This document shows positions 32,898-43,659 of a DNA stretch of 64,000 nt, one piece after another. Source of the DNA: Botryosphaeria dothidea (Eukaryota > Ascomycota > Dothideomycetes > Botryosphaeriales > Botryosphaeriaceae). The position numbers and the translations under genes are program-made. The notes beneath the pieces were generated by a model. That model did not search any database. It was not told the DNA's origin and saw only the letters and a list, made by a program, of their open reading frames with translations. Every line of letters begins with the position of its first letter. The stretch's first letter is position 1. The DNA lies in the NCBI GenBank assembly GCA_011503125.2, contig WWBZ02000082.1, positions 3,038,001 through 3,102,000 on the forward strand. The letters are read 5' to 3'.

Positions 32898-35007
32898 AAG
32901 AAGGTCTTGCATAATAATGAAGAGTTATTGCTCTCTTTTCTTTCTCTCATCCTTCCTTCCATCATCATGGGCACTTTTGGACAGACAAAACAGTGGCAGC
33001 ATACCAAGGGTCCATTTTGCATGTTTGATTTTTCTTTTCCTCAGAGAAGGCAAGGCGTTGGCAGGAGTGATTTTGGCGCGTCAGTCGGGGATCAACGGTA
33101 TGCCAGGTGCGAAAGGAGTTTTGAAGGACAAGCCCGGTAACCGGGGAGATGGCAGCATGTCATTCTGACGGCGAAAAAGGGACGTCGGTAGCATAAACAT
33201 TCCAAATTACCACTTACACTGTTCAATCGATGCTGGGCACGCTTGGGCACAGGCGCTTTGGCTCATTCTCCGACACGCCCCACGGAGCTAGAAGATGGGC
33301 GCGCTTCTGGAAGGCTTCGAGGCGCCGATCTGAGGTCGCGTGGACGTTGGCGGCCAGATTCGAGGGAGATTGTGTGTGGCCGTGCACGGCGAGGATTGAT
33401 GTCGGCGGCGTCGAAGCTGCATTTAAGGTTGGCCTTGGGGATTGGGCACAGTGGTACTCGGCAGTCGCACGGCGCAGGAATGCAATCTCACCTGGGCGTA
33501 CCTTGCAGGCGCTCGAAGGTGAAGCGCTGGTGCCGAGAAGCTTTGGGCGCACCGCAGCGATTTGCGAAACGGTCGAGCGAGGCGATATGGTCGCCAGGGG
33601 AAACCCGCGCAGCCTCATGGCCTTTGTTGGATGCGGAGGCCCGGATCTGCGGCGCTGAGTCAAAGGCGGCCAGTGGGCGAGGCGGCGCGGTGATTCGCCA
33701 ATTGCTGCAACATGGCGTGCGAGCGCTGAGCTGGCCAGCGCGACGACCACTCAGCGCGACAGGGGGGCCTGGTTCCGGCGCCACAGCAGAGGCAGCGGCG
33801 GCGCATCAGTGGGATTTTGTGGGCGTGGTGGGCTTTTCGCAGCGGGCAGGCAGAAATAGAGGTGCACGATGGACGGCGGCGTGGATCCGCAGATCGCAGC
33901 GCCTGTGCCACCAGCCCGCACAAGCAGCCAGCCCGCGAGCCTGCCGTGCCTTTCTTCATCGCGCGCGCCCATGCCAGGAACAGACGGCCGTCATGGCGCC
34001 ACGGCCGTCCTTACTCTGAGGCCAAGTCCAAGCCGCCATCCCATCCCATCCCATCCCAACTCGGAGCCTGGTGGACCTTGCGCCGCCCCAGTGGTGACAA
34101 GTGCCCGCTCAACCTCAGCAGCGTCCCCCCGCCGCCGTACACAATCTGCCTGAATCCCCGCCCAAGCTCACAGAGGCCAGCCCCGGCCGCGGTCCAAGCA
34201 CGCTCCTTATCTCCCGACCCGTCGTCGTGCGCTGCACTACGCCGAGCCATCTCGTCCTATCCAGGGCCCGACGCTTAATCTGGCCACCCCAAGGGCCGCC
34301 CTCACTTACTCCTGCGACCAGGGCGCTCCGTCGTCATCAGAGACACAGCACGCCTCTCTCAAACAGCCCTTTTGCGAACAACCACCAGGAGCGCCTGCGA
34401 CACGCCAGCTGCGACCACCTCCGAAACCTCGCGCCCCCGGTCACGCAACCACCATCCCGCTTGATGCGCGCCGTCAGCTTGCTGTAGCGGACTGCCGCCC
34501 CGTGGCCGCCCTCCCGATTGCTCGTCTGCGGGACTTCGGGTCTGCCGTTTGATCTTCGGTCGAGAAATATTTGCGAGCAAGCCGGGCACACGACTCGCCG
34601 TGCCCGCTTGCGTCTGTCCATCCGCTCGAGCCAACTGCTCTACCTTCTCGCTCTCTCGCCCCGACCGTGCCATCCGACACACACCCACAGAAGAACAAAA
34701 GGTTGGAGGGGGAGCATTGCAGGGTGTCTCTGTCATGAATCTGGATCAGCAGCACATGTATGGGTATGCCTTCCGTATTCGACCTGCCTCATCTCCTCCT
34801 GGTGTGACCCTCGAGCTTTGCCTCCCACCGGGACACCTCAGCTCCAAATCCGTACAAATGTTTGCTCTGGGCAGTTCAGACGCCTGTCGTTCCCTCGTTG
34901 CTGCTTTATTCGTCCAGCGTGCTGTTGCCTGGCTGCCGCCTAGCCGGCCCCAACTTTTTTTTTTTCCTACAGCACTCTTGTTGCCTCTTGTTGATACGCT
35001 GCTAACC
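32898..35007. other. Long leader/intergenic region before the PHD gene
   Basis: No gene supported. Both strands are open from about 33200 to 34200 in several frames without domains. A CCCAT run lies at about 34032-34054. Near 34960 a T-run followed by CCTACAG looks like an intron acceptor just before the ATG at 35008, suggesting a leader intron in the PHD gene. Confidence 0.4.
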
Positions 35008-37395
35008 ATGCCTGTTTCCTTCAGAGTAAACGATTGGCGTTTACCAAGCCCAAGCTCGACGCCCAAGTCAGCCACATTTCCCGATGCGTCTTTTCAGACT
35101 CCCCGAACGGACTCCTACCCGTCCCACTTCCTAGAGGCTTGGTCGACCCCTCGAGCAAATGTGCAACAGACTCCCACCCAGACACCGCTCTATTCCCGCA
35201 CCGGAGACCGCGAGAGACCGCTGAGCTCTTACAGCCACAAGAGCCAAGATCCAGAAGACCCGGAATTCCACATAAACCACTACTCGCCGAATCCAAACCT
35301 GCCGCTACCCCCGGTCGAGCCGTCCCGCCGGCTGGCCTCTAGTCCTGTCCCATTGACAGCGAGCCAAGCACCTAATGATAGTGCTAAAGCTCCGTTACCA
35401 TCGCCTTCTCTCAACACAAGCAACATGGACACCTCTCAAATGCAGACTCCGCCTCCGACTAGAGATGCTACGTCATCGAGGAAGAGGAATCAGGATGGGC
35501 AACCGTTGAACTTTAACACCCCCTCAACATTATATTCTAGAAGGGACTCGGCCCCAGCCATCCCTGCCAACCAAACCGGGGACAATAATCTTGGCCAAAG
35601 CCAGGGTCCTCCCATGTTTCCTAGCCTACAGTTCACCCCCGAAGTGTCCAAATTCGGCCATATGGGAGCATCTACAGCGCCTGGTCCGTCCCGTACAGGC
35701 ATATTCTGGAATGGGGGCAACTCAGGAGAAATGATGCATTTTGACAATATATCTGCTCAAGATGACCCTTTTGGCTTCACTCCCGGGGTGAACCAAAATT
35801 CATTTGAGTGGCCCAGCTTTACTCCTTCCAATACAAGCCGTGTCGATTCAGCTTCGATGGCAGTGGCTGACGATTCTTGGACACAGACGCCATCTATGCT
35901 AACAACTACCTCCGCCGATCTTCAGAGCGTTACGGGTGGTGGGTCAGCCACCTTGGACGATCCATTCGTTCCGACCACGTCAGGTGTGGATCCCAGCATG
36001 TTGTTCAGCTTTAGTGGGAGCGTGTCGGGGTTACCTTCGGGGATGGGCAATTCGTGGGTTTCACCACAGCGTCCCCAGAAAGCCCCTGCACGAGAAGAGA
36101 GACAGCCATACGAACAGCAGACCAGGGAATCTGAGAGACAAAAGGAAGTGTCTCGGAAATCGAGCGGGCATCACTCCCGTACGAGCACTGCGTCTTCTTC
36201 AGGGTTCGCAGCCGCCGCCTCCAGACCGGGGCTGCAGAGAAGCAACACGCATGCCGGGTTTGTGAGAAAGTCGGCTGTTCCAGGTGAAGCCCTATTCGGC
36301 AGTGCAACAAATACCATGCCACCGGTGCGGAAGACATCACCTCTGAAGCGAACGAACCAATCGTCTCTCTCCGCGATATCTGAACACGTGCGCACACGGC
36401 CGAAGACACGTCTTATCGTAGATGAGTCCGGACGAGCCAGAGCGGAGACTGTGCGTGGTGGAGACGAGGACCAGAAACCTGCTACGGAATACCGCACACG
36501 GTACTCGGGGCTGTGGGATGATGATAGCGAATCTGAATCCGACAGGGAAAGCCGCGTGACTAGCAGAAGCACCTCGTTCCATATCCCATCGACCGTGACC
36601 AGGTCTGGTTCCAGGCACAGCAGAACGAGTAGCTTCATGGCAAGGTCACATTCAGTCAAAAACCCACGGTCTTTTTCGTTTACCGATAATCTGTCAAAGA
36701 GGCTAGGAAAGCTATCGACCGAGTGTACTCCGAGAAAGCCCAGGGACGACTCGAGGAGAAGTAGTATCAGCAGTACTTTCGGGGGCTATCTAAGAAAAGA
36801 GGTTGAGCCGGCAACAGATGGCGGCCCTGGGAACGATGGAGGTGCTCAAGACGCGTTGAAGAAGGTTGTGGAGAAGGCCAAACATAAGCGCCATGGTCAG
36901 TATTTGTCCTTGCATGGGATGTGTTCGAGAACGAAGTTGCTAACCTGAAGATCAGAGACGATCAGCACGGCCAACGCCCGAATGCTCGAGGCGCACAATC
37001 AACGATGGCGAGCATCGGCTGACGTGTCAAAGATGAATCCTGGTCACGGCGCGCTGTTCGATCCTTTTCTCGACAACTTGTCGCCCAGCAAGGCAACGGA
37101 TGCATCGACTCTCAGCCCAAGCACGGAGCGAAGCAGCGCCTCGAGCGAAGGAACGCGATGCGTCTGTCAGTCGAACGAATGGGATGGCCAGCTCATGGTG
37201 CAGTGCGAATCGTGCACCAAATGGCTGCATGCGCGCTGCATGGGCCTTCCACTGAAGGCTGAACTGCGGCCTTCGGTATACGTGTGTGTGTTTTGTACGG
37301 GGACCACGCCAGTGGTCCGAGGAGGGCGGGTGCGCAATCCTTATAGGGCTGCGCCTAACCCTGCATCGCCGTTGGCTTACAAGCACCGGCAATGA
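35008..37395 (+). CDS. PHD-finger protein, long disordered N-terminus
   Basis: Exons are 35008-36895 and 36956-37395; the 60-base intron is GTCAGT...GCTAACCTGAAGATCAG; the product is 775 aa. The start is ATG 35008 (MPVSFRVNDWRLPSPSSTPK), in an AACCATGCC context. Residues 1-630 are Ser/Pro/Thr-rich and mostly disordered, with short conserved-looking patches (DDPFGFTPGVNQNSFEWPSF; EYRTRYSGLWDDDSESESD; basic Ser/Arg patches). The C-terminus holds a C4HC3 PHD finger (about 698-746): CVCQ, then CESC, WLHARCMGLP and YVCVFC. The residue pair W-L before the His and the helper aromatic pattern fit histone-tail readers. It is therefore probably a chromatin protein, perhaps part of a deacetylase or methyltransferase complex. 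I cannot name the orthologue. Confidence 0.85.
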
Positions 37396-38053
37396 TTCAA
37401 GATGCCTGCAACGGAAAGGCCCGGAGACGTGGTGATGGAGCATGACGAGATTCAGCGAAATTCCATGGGAGATGATGGATTTCAATGCTCCTGGGATTTC
37501 TTTTCAGTTCGACACACGCAACCCCCGCACACGTCCCTGCGCAGCCAGGCTTGGCTGCGCTCGTCCCCCATTCCCCCATCGCGAGCAGCAGTATACCCCA
37601 AGTGCATTATGCACTGTCTCATTTGTATATCATAATAGCATCATCAGGAAGAGTGCATAGCGGTCTCGTTGGGCAGCAGGAATCTGGCGAGCTTGCTTTC
37701 TGGACGCTGTGGACTGAGCACTAGTTACTTCAGGAACCCAGCAACAATAGGGCATAGAGGATCGGGACTGCATGGTACACGGCAGGCAGACAGGCACGGG
37801 CGGCTACTGAGCATCCGCTTCATGTGGAGAAAGTTGATGTGAAATCGATGCATGGTGAAGATGGGAGAAGATGCCGCCCTTCTGGGGCATTCGACCTCGT
37901 GCACAGTATCGTGAGATTCGCATAGAGCTACCCCGGCTCGCGAGAGCTATGACACGGCGGCTAAGCAGTTTGGGCATAGCGATAGTCGGGATCGCCTTAG
38001 TCAGCAGCGCTCCAATGACACCCGTCGTCTGAGCTTCGGCGCCGAAAGGCTTG

Positions 38054-38071
38054 GAAGCATCGGGAAGCTTC
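38054..38071 (+). promoter_or_regulatory. Heat-shock element (HSF1 site) upstream of HSP104
   Basis: GAAGCATCGGGAAGCTTC: four alternating units GAA-nn-ATC-nn-GAA-nn-TTC, matching the HSF1 consensus (inverted nGAAn repeats) at all but one base (ATC for TTC). It is about 275 bases before the HSP104 start and about 100 bases before its TATA box, the expected arrangement. Confidence 0.7.
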
Positions 38072-38173
38072 GCTGGTGCTGCGGGATGATGCTGGGACCC
38101 TCCAGCCTCATCCAATCACTTCTCGACCCCTCGACAGCTGCCCAGTTTCTTCTGTCACCTGTCCAGCCCAGGC

Positions 38174-38181
38174 ATAAATTA
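38174..38181 (+). promoter_or_regulatory. TATA box of HSP104
   Basis: ATAAATTA preceded by GGC and followed by CCCCTCC, about 165 bases before the ATG at 38346 and downstream of the heat-shock element. Confidence 0.5.
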
Positions 38182-38345
38182 CCCCTCCACGGCTGCGACA
38201 GCCTCGAACCACCACTTCAGACGCCAGACACAACACACACAGCAACACCAACACTCACGAACGCGACTCTCACCTAGCGTTTACTCTTCTTTGTTCATTC
38301 TTCTTCTAGTGATACCCCGCACGTCAGACACACACCACAGTCACA

Positions 38346-41133
38346 ATGACTTCTGGCATGCAATTTACCGACAGGGCCTCCAAGGCCTTGAATGACGCAC
38401 AAGAGCTCGCGCAACAATACTCTCACTCGCAACTATTACCCCTCCACCTCGCCGTCGCTCTGATCGAACCCGCCACCCGACCTATCCAAGGACCAGCAAA
38501 AACGGAGCTGAACCGACACCACTCTTCCGCCAAGTCGTCGAGCGCGCACATGGCGATCCGCAAACTGCTGGACCGCGCCCTGAAGAAGGGTCTCGTACGC
38601 CTACCGTCGCAAGACCCCCCGCCAGACCACATCTTCGCTCTCGCCTTCCTTCTCGAAAAGTCCTGCGACACGCGAACGAACTCCAAAAGACGCAAAAGGA
38701 CAGCTACGTCGCCGTCGACCACCTGATCCAATCGCTGGCGCAGGACAGCACAATACAGAGATGTCTGGCCGAGGCGAACATCCCCAAGCCGAGCCTGATC
38801 GACCAGGCGATCCAGCAGATCAGAGGCTCCAAGAGGGTGGACTCGAAGACGGCTGATGCCGAGGAAGGAGAACGAGAAACCTGAAGAAGTTCACGATCGA
38901 CATGACGCCATGGCAAGAGAAGGAAAGATCGACCCTGTCATTGGTCGTAGAAGGAAGGAGATCAGACGAGTCATCCGCAATTCTCTCGAGACGCACGAAG
39001 AACAACCCCGTCCTCATCGGCGAGCCGGGGTGTCGGTAAGACGACGGTCGTCGAAGGCCTGGCTCTCCGCATTGTCAACGCAGATGTGCCGGCCAACCTG
39101 GCTGCGTGCAAGCTGCTCTCCCTGGATGTCGGCGCGTTGGTCGCCGGCAGCAAGTACCGCGGAGAATTCGAGGAGCGCATGAAGGGCGTCTTGAAGGAGA
39201 TTGAGGACTCGGCGGAGATGATCGTCCTCTTCGTCGATGAAATCCACCTGCTCATGGGCGCTGGATCCAGCGGCGAGGGTGGAATGGACGCTGCCAACCT
39301 GCTCAAGCCCATGCTCGCTCGTGGTCAGTTGCACTGCATTGGCGCGACCACCCTCGGCGAGTACAGGAAGTACATCGAGAAGGATCAGGCCTTCGAACGT
39401 CGTTTTCCAGCAAGTCCTGGTCAAGGAGCCGTCCATTCCCGAGACCGTCTCTATCCTTCGTGGCTTGAAGGAGAGGTACGAGACTCACCACGGGTGTGAC
39501 GATTCTCGACGGAGCGATCGTCAGTGCCGCAACACTTGCCGCTCGCTACCTACACTCAGCGCCGTCTGCCTGACTCAGCTGTCGATTTGATCGATGAAGC
39601 CGCAGCAGCAGTGCGCGTGACTAGGGAGTCTCAACCCGAAGCTCTGGATAACCTCGAGCGCAAGCTCCGTCAACTTCAGATTGAAATCCACGCCCTTGAG
39701 CGCGAGAAGGACGAGGCCGCTCAAGCCCGTCTTCGCGAAGCAAAGGCTGAAGCCGCGAACGTCGAGGAGGAGCTGAAGCCGCTGCGTGAAAAGTATGAGA
39801 GCGAGAAGGAGCGTGGTAGGGAGATCCAAGAAGCCAAGATCAAGCTCGACCAATTGAAGGTCAAGCGGGCCGAGGCCGAACGTGTTGGCGACCTGTCGAC
39901 TGCTTCGGATCTTCAGTACTACGCTATCCCCGATGTCGAGCAGCGTATTGCTAAGCTGGAGCAGGCGAAGGCAAAGGCTGACGCAGAGATGTACAAGTCC
40001 GATGATGGCGGACAGTCTCTGCTCACCGACTCCGTTGGTCCCGAGCAAATTCAGGAAATCGTGGCCCGCTGGACCGGCATTCCCGTCACTCGCCTCAAGA
40101 CCACGGAGAAGGAGAAGCTGCTCAACATGGAGAAGCACCTCGGCCACGTCGTCGTAGGCCAGAAGGAGGCCGTCACCTCGGTCGCCAACGCCATCCGTCT
40201 GCAGCGATCCGGCCTCGCAAAACCCGAACCAACCGCCCAGCTTCCTCTTCTGCGGTCCCTCCGGTACCGGCAAGACGCTGCTGACCAAGGCCCTCGCCGA
40301 GTTCCTCTTCGACGACTCCAAGGCGATGATCCGCTTCGACATGTCCGAGTACCAAGAACGGCACTCGCTCTCCCGCATGATCGGCGCGCCGCCGGGCTAC
40401 GTGGGCCCACGACGCGGGCGGCCAGCTCACCGAGGCGCTGCGCCGCCGGCCCTTCTCGATCCTGCTCTTCGACGAGGTCGAGAAGGCGGCGAAGGAAGTG
40501 CTCACGGTGCTCCTGCAGCTCATGGACGACGGCCGCATCACCGACGGCCAAGGCCGCATCATCGACGCCCGCAACAGCATCGTCGTCATGACGTCCAACC
40601 TCGGCGCCGAGTACCTCGCCCGCCCCAACGCCCCCGACGGCCGCATCGACCCCACCACCAAGGAGATGGTCATGGGCGCGCTGCGAAACTACTTCCTGCC
40701 CGAGTTCCTCAACCGCATCTCGTCCATCGTCATCTTCAACCGCCTCACCAAGCGCGAGATCCGCAAGATCGTCGACCTGCGCGTCTCGGAGATCCAGAAG
40801 CGCCTCGCCCAGAACGGCAGGAACGTCACCATCAACATGTCGGTCGAGGTGCGCGACTACCTCGGCTCGGCAGGCTACTCGCCCGCGTACGGCGCCCGCC
40901 CGCTCGCCCGCCTCATCGAGAAGGAGGTGCTGAACCGCCTGGCCGTGCTGATTCTGCGCGGCGCCGTCAGGGACGGCGAGACGGCGAACGTGGTGCTCGA
41001 GAACGGGCACATCATGGTGCTGCCGAACCACGGGGACTCGGAGGTCGACACGGACGATGAGGATATGTACGATGAGGAAGATGCGGTGCAGGAGCTGGCG
41101 GATGATGGCGGGATGGACTTGTATGATGATTAA
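38346..41133 (+). CDS. HSP104: Hsp104/ClpB disaggregase, reading frame broken by many single-base indels
   Basis: Hexameric AAA+ ATPase that pulls proteins out of aggregates with Hsp70/40. All domains are present in order: Clp N-domain ([20 protein letters not shown]), NBD1 with Walker A (about 39012-39045, readable only across a frameshift) and Walker B (LFVDEIH), the coiled-coil middle domain ([20 protein letters not shown]), NBD2 with Walker A near 40250 and LLFDEVEKA, and an acidic end (MDLYDD). Family similarity holds on both sides of each break. Single extra bases are inferred at about 38469, 38498, 38562, 38634, 38656, 38865, 38877, 38979, 39027, 39403, 39492, 39551, 40219 and 40406, one lost base at about 38906, and three extra A within 38949-38958. 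Removing these gives about 924 codons, and the frame sum agrees. There are no introns. I favour sequence error over a dead gene. Confidence 0.88.
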
Positions 41134-42401
41134 ATTCACACCGTTCGAGAGTGAGAGCGGGAGCGGTGTGAAGAGGAAGTTCTGATGGATTGATGATGAT
41201 GAGATGATGAGATGACGATGACGACGGCTAAAAAGCAAAAGTTTTTAATATTCTGTCTTGGGGTTTTCTTTTAATGGTCTAGAGCAACTAGGCGTTGGTG
41301 GATCGTTGAGTCATATATATCCGGGAGGGAGGGATATGGATCATGAGGATATATCAATTTGGGCTTTTTCTTTTTTCCATCCTCCTGGATAACAAATTCT
41401 TTTTCGCATAGATAGCCGAAAAAGAGGAATTGAATATATCGATGTATCAGGCAGTATTTTACCTTGACTTGAAGAAATCGATGTGATTCTAATTAGGCTT
41501 CTAACTGGGAGACCCGGGAAGTTGTCTTTGAACTTCATGATTCGTCGAACTTTTTATCCTCATCTTGAGACTGTAGAACATAGACAAATGAAGATTGAAG
41601 AAGTAGGGCGTCGTGGTCTGATCAGACAAGCCAGCGTACCTTCTAGACTCAGAGCTCAGCGATGCGGAAAGGGATTTCCAATCAGAGAGCAATCGGCTTG
41701 CATGACACACGTCACTATAACTTCACCACAAATGCACGCAGCTGTCCTTCACCATTCGCGCATGAGATCGATACCTCGAAAAAGCGCTACCTAGATACTG
41801 TCGTTGATCAAAAACCACAGAAGCCCCTTTGCAAAAGAACAACTCAACCCGACCACCACCGAAATGCCCGCCAGAATGCAGTGCTGACCATATTTTCCAT
41901 TTCTCGTAAATGCTCATACCGGAATCATGCAAAAAAAAAAAAAAAAGCGAACTCCTCCGAGGATGAAAGACGAGCCTCTACAACGGAGAGACAAGAAGCG
42001 AAGCGTAATCTGCACGGATCCTATCATGAGGACCTTATGCAGCAGGCGAGAAGCGAATGAAAAGGGGGACCGCAGGAAGACGGGCCACGAAGCGAAGAAG
42101 CGACGAACAATGCAGAGCAAATGCGGACGATAAAGAAGTGTATGAAGAAATGAAACTCCAGATAATGCATCTCGTTACCCATGCGTTTTTATGCCAGAAG
42201 AAAAGGGGGGGAAGAAAAGCCGAAGCGAAATGTTCCGTCAATGGTGCCTGTACAATTCCGCAACAGCTGTAATGGACGACATCGTCCCTATAGAAGAGAA
42301 AACAAATCGATACTTGAGGAAAATCTTGAAAGCAAGTAAAGATTATCCCGACCAGGGGATAAAGAGAATTGAAGGTTGTACGCAACTGTGTACACGTCCA
42401 C
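41134..42401. other. Convergent intergenic region
   Basis: Lies between the 3' ends of HSP104 (plus) and the LPMO gene (minus). AT-richer than its neighbours; holds an A-run at 41929-41946 and short open frames without protein character. Expected to contain both 3' ends. Confidence 0.45.
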
Positions 42402-43659
42402 TCAACCGGACTGGTCACTCTCACAAGGACTAGTCGACGGGAGCTCAAGCGGATATTCGCCATCACCCTTGACGACCTGGTCCCCCGGGTCGGGGTACTG
42501 AAGCTCGGAAGTGGTCAGGGGGAGCTTGCAGTCGTGCCAGATGGGGTCCGGAACGAAGAGGTCGGAGCGAGCAGCCCAAGCGGTAGCACGCTTCTGCTGC
42601 AGATCAATCCCCTGCTGCTTGGCGCCACGGCGCTGCTTGTTCGACTCGAAGTTCGATGAGACGTGGCGGTGAATGTGGCGTGAGAGATGGGACTCGGTGC
42701 GCTTGTTGATGGACTGCGGCTTCTTCCAGCACTTGCAGTCGCAGTTGCTGGCTTCGTAGGCGTCTTCCTCGTCTGTGGTATCCGAGGCCGTCTCGCAGTC
42801 GCAGCTGCACCATTCGAGAGAGAACTGCTTGGCGCCACCGTTGACGGGCTTCCCCGAGGAAGAAGGTGTGGCAGCGGCTTGCGTGCTTGACTGAACGATA
42901 GCAGTGGTGGAGGGTTCAGGGGCAGCGGAGGAGGCAGGCTGAGTGGCGGCAGGGGCGTACGAGGGAGCAGCCGAAGAGGAGGCTTCACCGTCGCTGTCGT
43001 TGTCGTTTGTGATTGTCACTGCGGCACAGTTCATAGTGAATTCCTGGAGTATTGTTAGTAAAGAACACAGGATAAGTGTTTGTGATTGACAAACCTGCTC
43101 GCGGTTGATCCAAGTCCAAGCAAAAACGGCCTCTCCGGCAGGCAGGTCCTCTGGGATGGTAAGATCAAAGTTCTGACCGGAGCCGAGTTCGCTGTTGCGA
43201 TGCGGACAGTTGCCCTCGTAAGAGGCAGCGACCTTGAAAGTCTCGCCCCCATCAGTGGAGAAGCCAACCTGGCAAGAACCGCCGTAATGAGTGCCTGCAG
43301 GTTCAAGTGGTGAGTGATGAGCCTAAGAAGTACAACAGCAGGATGGTGAATAACTTACCGCCGAGATCGTTGAGAGTGATGGCAGGATCGCCAGTGATGT
43401 TCCAAGTCACCTTGGAGCCAGCGGCCCAGGTGGCAACGGGAGCGCCTTCGGGAGTGCCGAGGAGGCTGAGGTAGCCGCGACACGTAGCCTTGGTATCCTC
43501 TCTACCGCAGCATCCAGCAGGGTAGACATAGATGTTGTCGGCAGGACCAGTGCGGTGGGGGTTGTTGCTGGCGTTGAAGGGCGGCGGATACTCGAGCTGC
43601 ATGTGCGCGTGCACAGCAGTCAAGCCGCAAATGGCGAGGAGCAAGCGCGGAGTGAACAT
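42402..43659 (-). CDS. AA11-like lytic polysaccharide monooxygenase, secreted
   Basis: Copper enzyme cleaving crystalline polysaccharide, chitin being the usual AA11 target. Exons are 43359-43659, 43095-43294 and 42402-43043 (introns 64 and 51 bases); the product is 380 aa. The signal peptide MFTPRLLLAICGLTAVHA ends so that the mature protein starts with His19 (HMQLEYPPPFN), the first copper-brace ligand. The second His is in GGTHYGGSCQVGF. The closing beta-strand FAWTWINREQEFTMNCAAV matches the AA11-type WxW...MNCA pattern. After a Ser/Ala/Pro linker comes a C-terminal region with Cys-rich patches (WCSCDCE, NCDCKCWKK), a His/Arg stretch and YPDPGDQVVKGDGEYPLELP. The tail could bind substrate or metal; that is inference. 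The assignment to AA11 proper, rather than a sister group, needs a profile search. Confidence 0.82.

Larger units (their letters stand above)
37396..38345. other. Intergenic: HSP104 promoter
   Basis: No gene seen. Holds a heat-shock element at 38054-38071, a TATA box at 38174-38181 and a long C/A-rich leader (AACACCAACACTCACGAACG) typical of heat-shock transcripts. Confidence 0.55.

Noticed and set aside
33223..34019. Overlapping plus and minus frames of 140-260 codons
   Set aside because: Mutually antisense, without domains; more likely the long GC-rich leader region of the PHD gene.
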